Assembly (NCBI GenBank): GCA_965277595.1
Contig: CBDIDH010000002.1
Coordinates: 1,798,001 to 1,862,000, forward strand
Direction of reading: 5' to 3'
DNA length: 64,000 nt
From: CBDIDH01 sp965277595
GTDB taxonomy: Bacteria; Planctomycetota; Planctomycetia; Isosphaerales; Isosphaeraceae
The notes below the pieces were generated by a model. That model searched no databases and was not told the origin of the DNA. It worked only from the letters and a program-made list of their open reading frames with translations. The translations under genes were made by a program, and so were the position numbers. Below, piece by piece: positions 53,523 through 61,876 of this stretch. Numbering within the stretch: position 1 is the first letter of the stretch; the number at the start of each line of letters is the position of its first letter.

Positions 53523-53771
53523 ATGCACAAAGTCAGAATGTTGACCACGCAGAAGGGCGTCCATGACGGCGAGATCTACCCGGCGACGTTTCTCGAAGGC
53601 GAGGAATACGAGATCGGCGACGAGCTGATGCAGTCCTTCATCGACCTCGGCGCGGTCGATCTGGCCGACGGGGACAAGGCGGGCGAGGGAAGCAAGCCGG
53701 GCGAGAAATCTCACGGCAATGCCCCCGCCAACAAGGCGATCAAGGCCGCGCCAGAGAACAAGTCCAGATGA
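53523..53771 (+). CDS. Small head-region protein, paralogue of the previous gene
   Basis: 82 aa. The N-terminal domain is shared with 53010; the tail is shorter, basic and polar ('KAGEGSKPGEKSHGNAPANK'). ATGA overlap with the head-tail connector gene. Function unknown; small proteins of this kind with the 'GxxYEIxxELxxxFxxxGAxE' pattern commonly sit between capsid and connector genes. Confidence 0.65.
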   Translation: MHKVRMLTTQKGVHDGEIYPATFLEGEEYEIGDELMQSFIDLGAVDLADGDKAGEGSKPGEKSHGNAPANKAIKAAPENKSR

Positions 53772-54658
53772 CGTCCGGCTATCTCCAGCCGGCGGATTAC
53801 GACGCCTACGGCATCACCGGCGCGACCGACGTCCAGGTTTCCGCCGCCAGCCGCAAGGTCGACGGCTATCTCGGACGCCCGGAAGGGCTGATGTGGATGA
53901 CAGACGCAGCCGGCAACCCCAGCTGGATGGCGGCCAACACGCCCACCAGGAGTCTGAAACTGGCCTCGCCCATCGCGCCGGGAACCGCGGTTCAGGCAAC
54001 GATTGGCTACGCCACGTTCGGCCAGGGCGACATCGGTTCGGCCGTTGTCCTTGACCGGGCCGACACGGACGCGGCAGAGACCTGCGTCATCGCCGGTGTC
54101 GCCGGGAACATCCTGACCCTCGATACCGTTCTTTTCGCCCATGACGCGAATGCCACGGCGGAATTCGGGCTGACCATCGCCGAGGATGCGATGGTCGTCT
54201 ACGGCGGCATGGCGCACACCTCCGCGCTTCCCGTCGCGCGGCTGCTCAGCGTCTTCGGGAGCTACCGCTCCGGCCGGCGAGACCGCCGCAGCCGATGGCT
54301 CGACGAACTCCTGACCATCGGCACGGTGCCGACCTTGCAGGAGTGGAACGATTTCCCGCTCAGCCAGTGCGACTTCGATAGCGCCCGGGGCGTCTGCTGG
54401 TTCCTGCCTGGCACCGTCCGCTCGGGTTTCTCCCGCGCGCGCCTGTCGTACATCGCCGGCTGGAGCTACGACTCCTTGCCCGAGGCGATCAAGCTGGCGA
54501 CCGCCGCTATTGTCCAGTCCGCGATCGACTCATCCGGCACCCCAGGCAACTGGAAAGTCTTGAAGGACGGGGACGGCATGATCGAACGGTTCTCCGCCGG
54601 CTCGTTCGACGTCGACACCATGTCGCTGCTCGCTCCCTACCGGAATGTGCGGCTCTGA
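53768..54658 (+). CDS. Head-tail connector (adaptor-like) protein
   Basis: 296 aa, ATGA overlap. 'YDAYGITGATDVQVSAASRKVDGYLGRPEGL' at the N-terminus and 'ARLSYIAGWSYDSLPEAIKLATAAIVQSAID' near the C-terminus are the adaptor landmarks (helix bundle with 'YxAGWxxxxLPxxIKxAxAxI'). A beta-rich insertion occupies the middle. Position between head and tail genes supports a neck role. Confidence 0.75.
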   Translation: MTSGYLQPADYDAYGITGATDVQVSAASRKVDGYLGRPEGLMWMTDAAGNPSWMAANTPTRSLKLASPIAPGTAVQATIGYATFGQGDIGSAVVLDRADTDAAETCVIAGVAGNILTLDTVLFAHDANATAEFGLTIAEDAMVVYGGMAHTSALPVARLLSVFGSYRSGRRDRRSRWLDELLTIGTVPTLQEWNDFPLSQCDFDSARGVCWFLPGTVRSGFSRARLSYIAGWSYDSLPEAIKLATAAIVQSAIDSSGTPGNWKVLKDGDGMIERFSAGSFDVDTMSLLAPYRNVRL

Positions 54659-54999
54659 TGTCATTCCTGCTGAAAAACACAATCTCCATCCGTCGCCCGA
54701 AGCCCATGGACGGCGTCGGCCTCCAGCCCTATAGCGGGCTCGATCCGGCGAACGAGGAAATTATCGCGGCGAACATGCCGGCCCGGGTCCAGATGGATCG
54801 CCAGGGCACTGCGCCGGACGCCCGCCTGCCGGGCGACGCCGCCGGGCAGAGCATCTGGAAAATCCTGTTCAAGGGTCCGCGTGGCCTGGCTCAGACCCAC
54901 GACATCCTCGTGGACGAGCTCGGGAATCGGTATCAGGTCATCGCCGCCGTCTGGGGGCAGTTCGTCACGACGTGCCGCTGCCAGATTTTGCAGAGCTGA
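54658..54999 (+). CDS. Head-closure (stopper-like) protein
   Basis: 113 aa, start overlapping the connector stop by 1 nt (TGATG). A small beta-barrel protein: 'NTISIRRPKPMDGVGLQPYSG', 'IIAANMPARVQMDRQG', 'HDILVDELGNRYQVIAAVW'. Size, order and pattern match neck stopper proteins (gp16/FII-like). Assigned mainly by gene order. Confidence 0.65.
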   Translation: MSFLLKNTISIRRPKPMDGVGLQPYSGLDPANEEIIAANMPARVQMDRQGTAPDARLPGDAAGQSIWKILFKGPRGLAQTHDILVDELGNRYQVIAAVWGQFVTTCRCQILQS

Positions 55000-55002
55000 G
55001 CC

Positions 55003-55788
55003 GTGGCCGAGCTTTTCGAGATCGAACAAGTCCTGACCTGCGTCATCGCCCAGACGGTCTATCCGAACGGGACGGCAGCCGCATCCGCCACCGGGACGCC
55101 GACGCGCATCTATCGCGGCTGGCCCCAACCGGCGTCGCTCGACAACGACCTATCCGCCGGCACGGTCAATATCTCGGTCTTCCCGATGGACGTGGAGCGG
55201 AACCTGACCAAGAACGGCCTCGACTGGATCGAGGTGCCGCAGCCGCCGGTCTATCTCACCCTGACCGTGGACGGCAGCACGGTGACGGTCGGCGGCCGGG
55301 TGACCTGCCCGCTGAACGCGGCGATCCTCGTGAACGGAGTGGCCTACGTTTACCCGCTCCAGGCCATCGACACGCTGTCCAGCGTGGCCACGGCGCTCGC
55401 CGTCCTGATCGGCACCGCGAGCAGCTCCGGTCCCGTCGTCACCATACCCGGCGGGGGCGAGATCGAAGCCGGGACTGGCACAGTCGGCAATACCATTCAG
55501 GAGGTACGGCGGCAGATCAAGAGCTTCCGCATCAGCATCTGGTGTCCAAAACCAAGCATCCGCGACACCATGGCCCAGGTAGTCGACGCCGCCCTCGCCG
55601 CCATGGATTACATCACCCTGCCGGATGGAACGGCGGGCCGCCTTCGCTACGTCAGTACGCACAGCGACGACAGCGGCCAGAAGGTCATGCGCTACCGGCG
55701 CGACTTCGTTTACACGGTCGAATACTCGACTACCAACGTCACCACGGCGGCGGAGATCGTCTCCGCGACCGCCAACGTCAACCAATGA
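55003..55788 (+). CDS. Probable tail-terminator/neck protein
   Basis: 261 aa, GTG start. 'EIEQVLTCVIAQTVYPNGTAAASATGTPTRIYRGWPQPASLDNDL', a middle beta domain ('VDGSTVTVGGRVTCPLNAAI'), then 'QIKSFRISIWCPKPSIRDTMAQVVDAALAAMDYITLPDGTAGRLRY', in an arrangement seen in the gene just before the sheath of Mu-like and related myophages. The terminator role is an inference from position. Confidence 0.6.
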   Translation: MAELFEIEQVLTCVIAQTVYPNGTAAASATGTPTRIYRGWPQPASLDNDLSAGTVNISVFPMDVERNLTKNGLDWIEVPQPPVYLTLTVDGSTVTVGGRVTCPLNAAILVNGVAYVYPLQAIDTLSSVATALAVLIGTASSSGPVVTIPGGGEIEAGTGTVGNTIQEVRRQIKSFRISIWCPKPSIRDTMAQVVDAALAAMDYITLPDGTAGRLRYVSTHSDDSGQKVMRYRRDFVYTVEYSTTNVTTAAEIVSATANVNQ

Positions 55789-55796
55789 GGAACACC

Positions 55797-55976
55797 ATGA
55801 AAGTCCTGGTCGTCACCAGCCCGTTCGGGGGCCGCGAGATCGGCGAGCGCATCACCGACGAAGACGAGATCGACGAGACCCTGGACGGGGAGCACGCCCA
55901 TCACGTTGTCGCGGCCGACCACGAGATCACGCTCGCCGGTGACGTGACCGAAGAAAAAGACACCCAGGAGGCTTGA
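55797..55976 (+). CDS. Small hypothetical protein before the sheath gene
   Basis: 59 aa from ATG 55797 (ATG 55785 overlaps the previous stop). 'MKVLVVTSPFGGREIGERIT' then an acidic tail 'DEDEIDETLDGEHAHHVVAA'. Similar tiny proteins precede sheath genes in several myophages; function unknown. Confidence 0.55.
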   Translation: MKVLVVTSPFGGREIGERITDEDEIDETLDGEHAHHVVAADHEITLAGDVTEEKDTQEA

Positions 55977-55980
55977 GACC

Positions 55981-57486
55981 ATGACCATCATCCAGCAGGG
56001 ATCGCTGAACACCACCGCTTTAACGGTGCCGGATCTTTACGTCCAGATCGTCTCCCCGCCTCCGCAGATTAACGGCGTGCCGAGCAACATCCTCGGGATC
56101 GTCGGCACCGCCACATGGGGACCCGTCAACAGCCCCGTCATCGCCAGCAACCCAGCCGACGCCACCCAGCAGTTCGGCAAGATGCAGGCCCGCAAATACG
56201 ACCTCGTGACGGCGGCTTACGCCGCTTCGCTCCAAGGGGCTTCCAATTTCCGGCTCGTGCGCGTCACCGACGGCACCGATGTCGCGGCCAGCGCTACCAT
56301 CACCTGCGGCAGTTCGGCATTGGCGACCGCCCTGGCGGCGGCGATCAATTCCGGGGCGAATACCCTGCGCGGCCCGTCGCAGCTTGTCGTGGCGTCGGCC
56401 AGCTCGACCACGCTTACCCTGACCGCCAAATATACCGGCACACTCGGCAATAGCCTCCAGGCCATCCTCGGGGCAGGCACCGCGGCGAACACCAGCAAGC
56501 TCTCACTAGCCCTGCCGAACCAGACCCCGGAGGTGTTCGACAACATAGGCGCCACCTCGACCGGTTCCCCGCTCACTGGCACCTTCGCCAACGGCACTGA
56601 CGGCGCGGCCACCATCACGTCGACGGTTCTGATCGGCCAGGACACGATCCCCCGCAAGGGCATGTACGCCCTGCGCGGCACCGGCTGCTCGGTGGGCATG
56701 CTCGCCGACGCGGACGATTCGACCCAGTGGACGACGCAGGTGGCGTTCGGCCAGTCCGAAGGCATCTACATGGTCGGCACGAGCCCGGCCGGCGATTCGA
56801 TCAGCAACTTCGCCTCCACCCTCGCCACGGCCGGCATCGACAATTACGACATGGCGCTCATGTTCGGTGACTGGGCCTACATCAACGACCCGATCAACGG
56901 CGTTGTGCGCGCGATCTCGCCGCAGGGCTTCGCCGCCGGCACGCGCGCCAACCTGTCGCCCGAGCAGTCGATCCTCAACAAGCCGATGTACGGTATCGTC
57001 GGGACGCAGAAGAGCATACTGAATCAGCAATACAGCTCGGCGGAGCTGGCGGCCATCGTTCAGGCGCGCGGTGACGTGATCGCCAACCCGATCCCGGCCG
57101 GTAACAGCTTCGGCGCCCGCCTCGGCGTCAACACGTCGAGCAACGCCGCGACCAACGGCGACAACTACACGATGATGACCAACTACATCGCCAAGTCGCT
57201 GAATGCCGGCATGGGTCAATTCGTCGGCAAGGTGCAGAGCGTGACCGTCCAGCAGCAGGCGCGGGCGACGCTGGATAATTTCCTGAGCAACATGTTCCAA
57301 CAGAACATGATCCAGGCGTGGAAGGTCATCCTCGATGCGACCAACAATCCACAGCCCCGCGTGGCGCTCGGCTACATGCAGGCGGATGTAAGTGTCCAGT
57401 ATTTAAGCATAATTCGCTATTTCTTGGTAAACTTGAGCGGCGGCCAGACCGTCGTAATCGTCCAGAACGCGCCGCGCGGCCAGTAA
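55981..57486 (+). CDS. Tail sheath protein
   Basis: 501 aa, close to Mu gpL (495). The N-terminal 'PDLYVQIVSPPPQINGVPSNILGIVGTATWGPVNSPVIAS' and 'QQFGKMQARKYDLVTAAYAASLQGASNFRLVRVTDGTDVAA' are sheath landmarks; a variable Ig-like insertion lies at 100-200; the C-terminal handshake region includes 'DNFLSNMFQQNMIQAWKVILD' and 'VQYLSIIRYFLVNLSGGQTVVI'. Its presence shows the virion has a contractile tail. Confidence 0.93.
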   Translation: MTIIQQGSLNTTALTVPDLYVQIVSPPPQINGVPSNILGIVGTATWGPVNSPVIASNPADATQQFGKMQARKYDLVTAAYAASLQGASNFRLVRVTDGTDVAASATITCGSSALATALAAAINSGANTLRGPSQLVVASASSTTLTLTAKYTGTLGNSLQAILGAGTAANTSKLSLALPNQTPEVFDNIGATSTGSPLTGTFANGTDGAATITSTVLIGQDTIPRKGMYALRGTGCSVGMLADADDSTQWTTQVAFGQSEGIYMVGTSPAGDSISNFASTLATAGIDNYDMALMFGDWAYINDPINGVVRAISPQGFAAGTRANLSPEQSILNKPMYGIVGTQKSILNQQYSSAELAAIVQARGDVIANPIPAGNSFGARLGVNTSSNAATNGDNYTMMTNYIAKSLNAGMGQFVGKVQSVTVQQQARATLDNFLSNMFQQNMIQAWKVILDATNNPQPRVALGYMQADVSVQYLSIIRYFLVNLSGGQTVVIVQNAPRGQ

Positions 57487-57508
57487 ATCGCAATAAGGAG
57501 CATTACCT

Positions 57509-57940
57509 ATGCCTGTGAATAACTATTCCGTCGGCCGCGACATTAGCTTTACGCTCTCGACGCCAAACGGCGTCCTGAACCTGTCCGGGATTACGTCGTA
57601 CAGCTCCAAAAAGAAAAATACGATGCTCACCCGCAAGGGCCTGGGCGGGAAAACGAATCACGGTGTCATCCCCGACGGCTGGGAAATCACCATCCAGCTC
57701 GACCGCAAGGACGCCACGGTCGACAGGTATTTCGCGGCGCGCGACGCCGACTACTTCAACGGGGTGAACGTCCCGAGCGGCACGATCTACGAGACGATCA
57801 CCGAGTCGGACGGTTCGGTCAGCCAATTTCGCTACACCGAGGTCGTCCTCCAGTTCGAGGGAGCCGGGGACTGGAAGGGGGACGCCTACATCCCCCTCAC
57901 CATCATGGCCTACGCAACCGAACGCTTGCAGGTAAGCTGA
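57509..57940 (+). CDS. Tail tube protein
   Basis: 143 aa immediately after the sheath. 'MPVNNYSVGRDISFTLSTPNGVLNLSGITSYSSKKKNTMLTRKGLGGKTNHGVIPDGWEITIQLDRKDATVDRYFAARDADYF' is the tube-protein beta-barrel pattern of Mu-like and related myophages. Hexamer rings stack to form the tail tube inside the sheath. Confidence 0.9.
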   Translation: MPVNNYSVGRDISFTLSTPNGVLNLSGITSYSSKKKNTMLTRKGLGGKTNHGVIPDGWEITIQLDRKDATVDRYFAARDADYFNGVNVPSGTIYETITESDGSVSQFRYTEVVLQFEGAGDWKGDAYIPLTIMAYATERLQVS

Positions 57941-57941
57941 T

Positions 57942-58283
57942 ATGGCAAAAGTCACCGTACACGAAGAGACGCCGAGCCAGAGCATCGTCAAGGCGGCGAA
58001 CACCTCGGAAGCCGTCACCGACGCTCGGGGGCGGTCCATCGGCATCAAGAAGATGGGGCCGCTCGACCGGCTCCGCTTCTTCGAGCTGATCGGGGCCGAG
58101 AACTCGAAGAACGAGCAGTATGTCGGCTACGCGGCCTTGGCCTACATGGTCGTCAGCATCGACGGCGAGGCGGTGATCCGCCCGACGAGTAAGGCTCATC
58201 TGGAAGCGCTGGTTAATCGGCTCGACGAGGATGGCATGGACGCAGTGGCGGTGCATCTTTCCGAGCAAGTAGACGTAGCGTGA
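57942..58283 (+). CDS. Tail assembly chaperone
   Basis: 113 aa. 'TDARGRSIGIKKMGPLDRLRFFELIGAENSKNEQYVGYAALAYMVVSIDGEAVIRPTSKAHLEALVNRLDEDGMDAV' has the fold pattern of gpG/gp41-type tail chaperones (a helical 'DRLRFFEL..AxxxxN..YxxxAxLAY.VxxIDG.pv.xP'). It occupies the expected slot between tube and tape measure. GTGA overlap with the next, second chaperone-like gene. Confidence 0.75.
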   Translation: MAKVTVHEETPSQSIVKAANTSEAVTDARGRSIGIKKMGPLDRLRFFELIGAENSKNEQYVGYAALAYMVVSIDGEAVIRPTSKAHLEALVNRLDEDGMDAVAVHLSEQVDVA

Positions 58284-58489
58284 CCGACGATATCCGGGAT
58301 GTCATCCGTCGTATTGTCGAAGATCCTGAACTGCGCAACTGCCTTTATCTGGTAAAAAACGGCGTGCCGTTCGATGTGGCCTTCAGCCTGAAGCCGCACG
58401 AAGCAACGGCATGGGTTATCATCTTCGGCGAAATCGACGGATCGTTTTTTGATTGGAACGCCATGCAATGGAAGAAGCAGGCTACCTGA
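58280..58489 (+). CDS. Small protein in the tail-chaperone slot
   Basis: 69 aa, GTG start in a GTGA overlap. 'DIRDVIRRIVEDPELRNCLYLVKNGVPFDVAFSLKPHEATAWVIIFGEIDGSFFDWNAMQW' ends in the 'FxWxxMxW' element that occurs in gpGT-type second chaperone products. In many phages this part is made by a programmed frameshift; here it has its own start and no slippery heptamer is seen at the junction. Confidence 0.6.
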   Translation: MTDDIRDVIRRIVEDPELRNCLYLVKNGVPFDVAFSLKPHEATAWVIIFGEIDGSFFDWNAMQWKKQAT

Positions 58490-58956
58490 TGGAACTCCTC
58501 GAACTGGCGATTAAATTCGGCGAAATCGCCCTCGTCCAGCATGAGATGGAGCATCACGCCCTCGAAAAAGCGGCTGTGCTCGTCGAGAAGCGGGCCAAGG
58601 ACAAGATTGGCGAGTACCAGAATGCGGCCGGACCCTTCGCCGGCTGGGCTGAACTCGCGGAATCGACGAAAGAAGATCGCGTCCGGCAGGGATTTACCGA
58701 GGACGACCCCGGATTACGCTCCGGTGAAATGCGGGACAGCATCGAGCATGTCGTCGCCGACGGCGAGGCGCAGGTAGGGTCGAACGACGACAAATTGGTC
58801 TGGTTCGAGCTTGGCACGTCGAAACAGCCTCCGCGTTCTGTGCTTGGCGGCACCGCGGCGGAATCGATCGAGAAGATCATCGAGATGGTGGGCGAGTCCG
58901 CCGTGACGGCTCTGGTCGGCAAGGGCGTCCACGGCGGCAAAATGTTGATCGAGTAG
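58489..58956 (+). CDS. HK97 gp10-like tail-completion protein
   Basis: 155 aa, start overlapping the previous stop (TGATG). 'HALEKAAVLVEKRAKDKIGEYQNAAGPFAGWAELAESTKEDRVRQGFTEDDPGLRSGEMRDSIEHVVADGEAQVGSNDDKLVWFELGTSKQPPRSVLGGTA' matches the gp10-family pattern ('LRTGELRDSI', 'ELGT..PPRS') when read in segments. Its place after the chaperones, not before the sheath, is less usual. Confidence 0.8.
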   Translation: MELLELAIKFGEIALVQHEMEHHALEKAAVLVEKRAKDKIGEYQNAAGPFAGWAELAESTKEDRVRQGFTEDDPGLRSGEMRDSIEHVVADGEAQVGSNDDKLVWFELGTSKQPPRSVLGGTAAESIEKIIEMVGESAVTALVGKGVHGGKMLIE

Positions 58957-58960
58957 TAAC

Positions 58961-60748
58961 ATGGTCGAAGCTTATAAAGTCGGCATCACGATCGCGCTGA
59001 CGAATCAGATCAGCCGCGGCCTGATGATGATCCAGGGCGACCTCGCCAAGACCGACGCGCAGGCGAAGAAGCTGCACGCAACGCTCGGGCAGATCAAGAA
59101 ACTCGGCATCGCTGGCGCGATCCTCGGCGGTGCGGGTTTTATGGGGTTGAGGCTACTCGAAAAATCCATCGCTCCGGCGAAGGAATACGCCCACCAGCTC
59201 AACATCATGAACATGGCGGGCATGAAACAAGCCGAAATCGCCGAATCAATCAAGCTGGCCTGGAAAACCAGCAGCGATATCATGACTACGACCCCGACGC
59301 AGAACCTGCGCAGCATTCTCGACTTGAAAAACATCACCGGAAGCCTTGAGGAAGCGAAACAATTGCTACCCATCGTTTCGAAGATTCAAACGGTGATGGC
59401 GGCCTCCTCGGAAGGCAACATTTCAAAGAATGCCGCAGATATTGCGTTTAGCATGGGTAAAGCCTTGGACATCATCGGTGCGGTGCGTGATCCCGCTGAA
59501 CTCGTGAAACAAGCGGGCATGATGAGCAAGGCCATCACCGCAACGCAAAACAGAGTGACGCCCCAGATGTTCCAAGGCGTCTTCCAATATGCTCGTCAGG
59601 GAAAATTCGATCTGAGCGATGAGTTTAAATACGAGATTCTTCCCACCCTCATGCTGGAGGCCAGTACGGGCAAAGGCGGAGGCGGCGGTTCCAAGGGGGT
59701 AGGGCCGATGGTCGCGGCGATGTATCGCGTTACGAATCAGGGATATATCAATAAAAAGTCATTGAGCGAATGGGAAAAGCTGGGTTATGTGAATGGCCAT
59801 ACCGCCCTGAAGACAACTACTTCAGGTACGACAGTCGGAGCGATGAAAGATGCCACTGGCGCAGCGTCCAATCCGTTCGTTTGGGTCAATCAACTCGTTG
59901 ATACGATCAAAAAGAAATATGGCACCGGAGTGTCTGATCAATTTATTAGGCAGGAATTGAACGGCCTCTTCCGTGGCAACCAGCTCGCGGCGTCCCTCGC
60001 CGTGGAGTTCTTCACCAAGCAACAAAATTTCTTGCGCGATCAGAAAATATTAAAAGGATCGATGGGATATGAGGCTGCTTTCAACGCTGCGATGAAGAAC
60101 GATCCCGACACTGCGGAAGCGGCGGCTGAGGCACAATGGAAAATGCTTAAGATCGCCACGGGCAATGTCCTTATCCCCGTCGTTATCCCAGCCATGCTCA
60201 AGCTGGCTGATGCCATTCGGGCCATCGGGCAATGGACGCAACGTCATCCCAATATGTTCAAGGATTTAATCTATGGTTTTGCAGGACTATCGGCGGCCCT
60301 GCTGTTCAGCGGGTCGATCCTGACGCTCAAAGCTGCGTTTTTGGGAATCCAACTCCTGATGCCCACGCTGGCCGGGATCATCACCACCTCAGTCGTTCCG
60401 GCATTGGGCGTGCTAGCGGCGGCACTCCTGCCTCTCGCTGCTATTGCCTATCACAAAGAGATTGCCGGCGCGGTCGATTCTGCGGCTCCCGGCATTGGTG
60501 ACAAGCTTTACGGCATGGCCAACGGCCTGCATCAAGGACCGCTCAGGAACTTCCTGCTCGGAGATGGCGGGACAGTCGCTCCTCCACTTTCCAGCAAGCA
60601 ACAGTCCCTCGTCGCCAATTCCTATATGGATGGCCGAAAAGTAACCACCGTCGTAAACGGCACCAACGAGGATGCCTCGAGATATTCATACAGCGGCAAT
60701 GGATTCAACGGCCGCACAGGCATCATCCAGCCGGATTGGGGCTGGTAA
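58961..60748 (+). CDS. Tail tape measure protein
   Basis: 595 aa. N-terminal 'VGITIALTNQISRGLMMIQGDLAKTDAQAKKLHATLGQIKKLG' and a long helical body, a membrane-like hydrophobic region at about 430-515 ('LLPLAAIAYHK', 'LIYGFAGLSAALLFSGSILTL'), and a small polar C-terminus. Rather short for a tape measure, implying a short tail, as length scales with this protein (about 0.15 nm per residue predicts about 90 nm). Confidence 0.9.
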   Translation: MVEAYKVGITIALTNQISRGLMMIQGDLAKTDAQAKKLHATLGQIKKLGIAGAILGGAGFMGLRLLEKSIAPAKEYAHQLNIMNMAGMKQAEIAESIKLAWKTSSDIMTTTPTQNLRSILDLKNITGSLEEAKQLLPIVSKIQTVMAASSEGNISKNAADIAFSMGKALDIIGAVRDPAELVKQAGMMSKAITATQNRVTPQMFQGVFQYARQGKFDLSDEFKYEILPTLMLEASTGKGGGGGSKGVGPMVAAMYRVTNQGYINKKSLSEWEKLGYVNGHTALKTTTSGTTVGAMKDATGAASNPFVWVNQLVDTIKKKYGTGVSDQFIRQELNGLFRGNQLAASLAVEFFTKQQNFLRDQKILKGSMGYEAAFNAAMKNDPDTAEAAAEAQWKMLKIATGNVLIPVVIPAMLKLADAIRAIGQWTQRHPNMFKDLIYGFAGLSAALLFSGSILTLKAAFLGIQLLMPTLAGIITTSVVPALGVLAAALLPLAAIAYHKEIAGAVDSAAPGIGDKLYGMANGLHQGPLRNFLLGDGGTVAPPLSSKQQSLVANSYMDGRKVTTVVNGTNEDASRYSYSGNGFNGRTGIIQPDWGW

Positions 60749-61497
60749 TGACGGTCATACTCACCCTTGGCGGCGTCATCTTCCAGGATTTCGAGATCCC
60801 GGAATCTATCGGCACCGGCGGCGACCAGGCCCTCGTCGTCCACAAAATGCCCGGCGGCGCGCGGATCATCGACGCGATGGGTGCAGATCACCGCGACATC
60901 GGCTGGTCTGGCCGATTTCGGGGAAACGGGGCCGAATCCCGCGCGCGCCAGCTCGACGGCTACCGGATCGCGGGACAGCCGCTCACGCTGACGTGGAGCA
61001 CCTACCGCTACCAGGTGATCGTCAAGTCGTTCGAGGCCACCTATCAGCAGCCCTTTGAGATCCCCTATTCGCTCTCCTGCGTCGTCGTCTCCGATGAATC
61101 CTCGCCGATCCTCGCCGGCATCCCCGGTCTGGACGAGCTGATCGGCAGCGACCTGGCCAACGCCCTGACGCTCGGCGGCGCGATCAACGTCTCCAGCGTG
61201 ACAGGGGCTCTTTCGACCGTCCAGTCCGCCATCGGGGCGGTCAACACGTTGAAGAACGCGCCTGCGGGTTCGATCACGAACATCGCGGCCACGATCGGAC
61301 TCGCGCAGCAAGCCTCCCTCGGCGTCGTGACGCAGGCGGAAGGGGCCTTGGCCGCCGCTGGTGCCTTCACGCCCGGAACGTCGCCCACGGCCCTCGCCAG
61401 CAGCCTCAGCGCACAGGCGACGGGTTTTGGGCAGATCGCCCAGGTCTACCAACTTTCCAGCACGCTCACGCGGATGGGCAAGAATCTGGCGGCATGA
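60748..61497 (+). CDS. Tail/baseplate protein
   Basis: 249 aa from ATG 60748 (TAATG overlap). N-terminal ~110 residues: 'LGGVIFQDFEIPESIGTGGDQALVVHKMPGGARIIDAMGADHRDIGWSGRF' and 'YRYQVIVKSFEATYQQPFEIPYSLSCVVV', the pattern of baseplate/distal-tail proteins after the tape measure in related myophages (DNA-circulation-type N-terminal region). The C-terminal half is Ala-rich and helical. Function inferred from position. Confidence 0.7.
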   Translation: MTVILTLGGVIFQDFEIPESIGTGGDQALVVHKMPGGARIIDAMGADHRDIGWSGRFRGNGAESRARQLDGYRIAGQPLTLTWSTYRYQVIVKSFEATYQQPFEIPYSLSCVVVSDESSPILAGIPGLDELIGSDLANALTLGGAINVSSVTGALSTVQSAIGAVNTLKNAPAGSITNIAATIGLAQQASLGVVTQAEGALAAAGAFTPGTSPTALASSLSAQATGFGQIAQVYQLSSTLTRMGKNLAA

Positions 61498-61691
61498 AGA
61501 TGGGAGATATTTCTGTCAGCCTGCCTTGGTTTCACGCTGCCGGCAAGCTTTGGAAAATTCGCCTACGCTACGTCGGAGGCTTTCATAGACCCAAAAGGAT
61601 CACAGACCGGTTCTACGAGGGTGTGGTTCATCGCATCTGGTTTTGGAAATTATTGATCGTAGCCCGTTACAAATACACAGATCGCATATGA
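61494..61691 (+). CDS. Hypothetical basic protein
   Basis: 65 aa, ATGA overlap with the previous gene. Basic and aromatic ('PWFHAAGKLWKIRLRYVGGF', 'IWFWKLLIVARYKYTDRI'). Base composition is more AT-rich than the neighbours. It could be an inserted small gene in the baseplate operon. No family recognised. Confidence 0.5.
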   Translation: MKMGDISVSLPWFHAAGKLWKIRLRYVGGFHRPKRITDRFYEGVVHRIWFWKLLIVARYKYTDRI

Positions 61692-61876
61692 AAACCCTCA
61701 CCGTTGCCGGCGGCAACCTCTACCAAATCGCACTCGATCAACTGAACGACGCAACCCAGTGGTCGAGGATCGCCGAACTCAACGGCCTGATCGACCCTTT
61801 CCTGTCCGGCATCGTGATGCTCCAGATACCGGACACCGACCCGAACGCGGGCGGCGGGGTCTATGGCTCTCCCTGA
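61688..61876 (+). CDS. LysM-like tail protein (gpX-type)
   Basis: 62 aa from ATG 61688 (ATGA overlap). 'LTVAGGNLYQIALDQLNDATQWSRIAELNGLIDPFLSGIVMLQIP' is a short LysM-like domain as in P2 gpX and related tail proteins that bind the hub. It overlaps the hub gene by 14 nt. Confidence 0.8.
   Translation: MKTLTVAGGNLYQIALDQLNDATQWSRIAELNGLIDPFLSGIVMLQIPDTDPNAGGGVYGSP

Noticed and set aside
58270..58300. Programmed frameshift between the tail-chaperone genes
   Set aside because: No slippery heptamer at the junction, and the second gene has its own GTG in a GTGA overlap.
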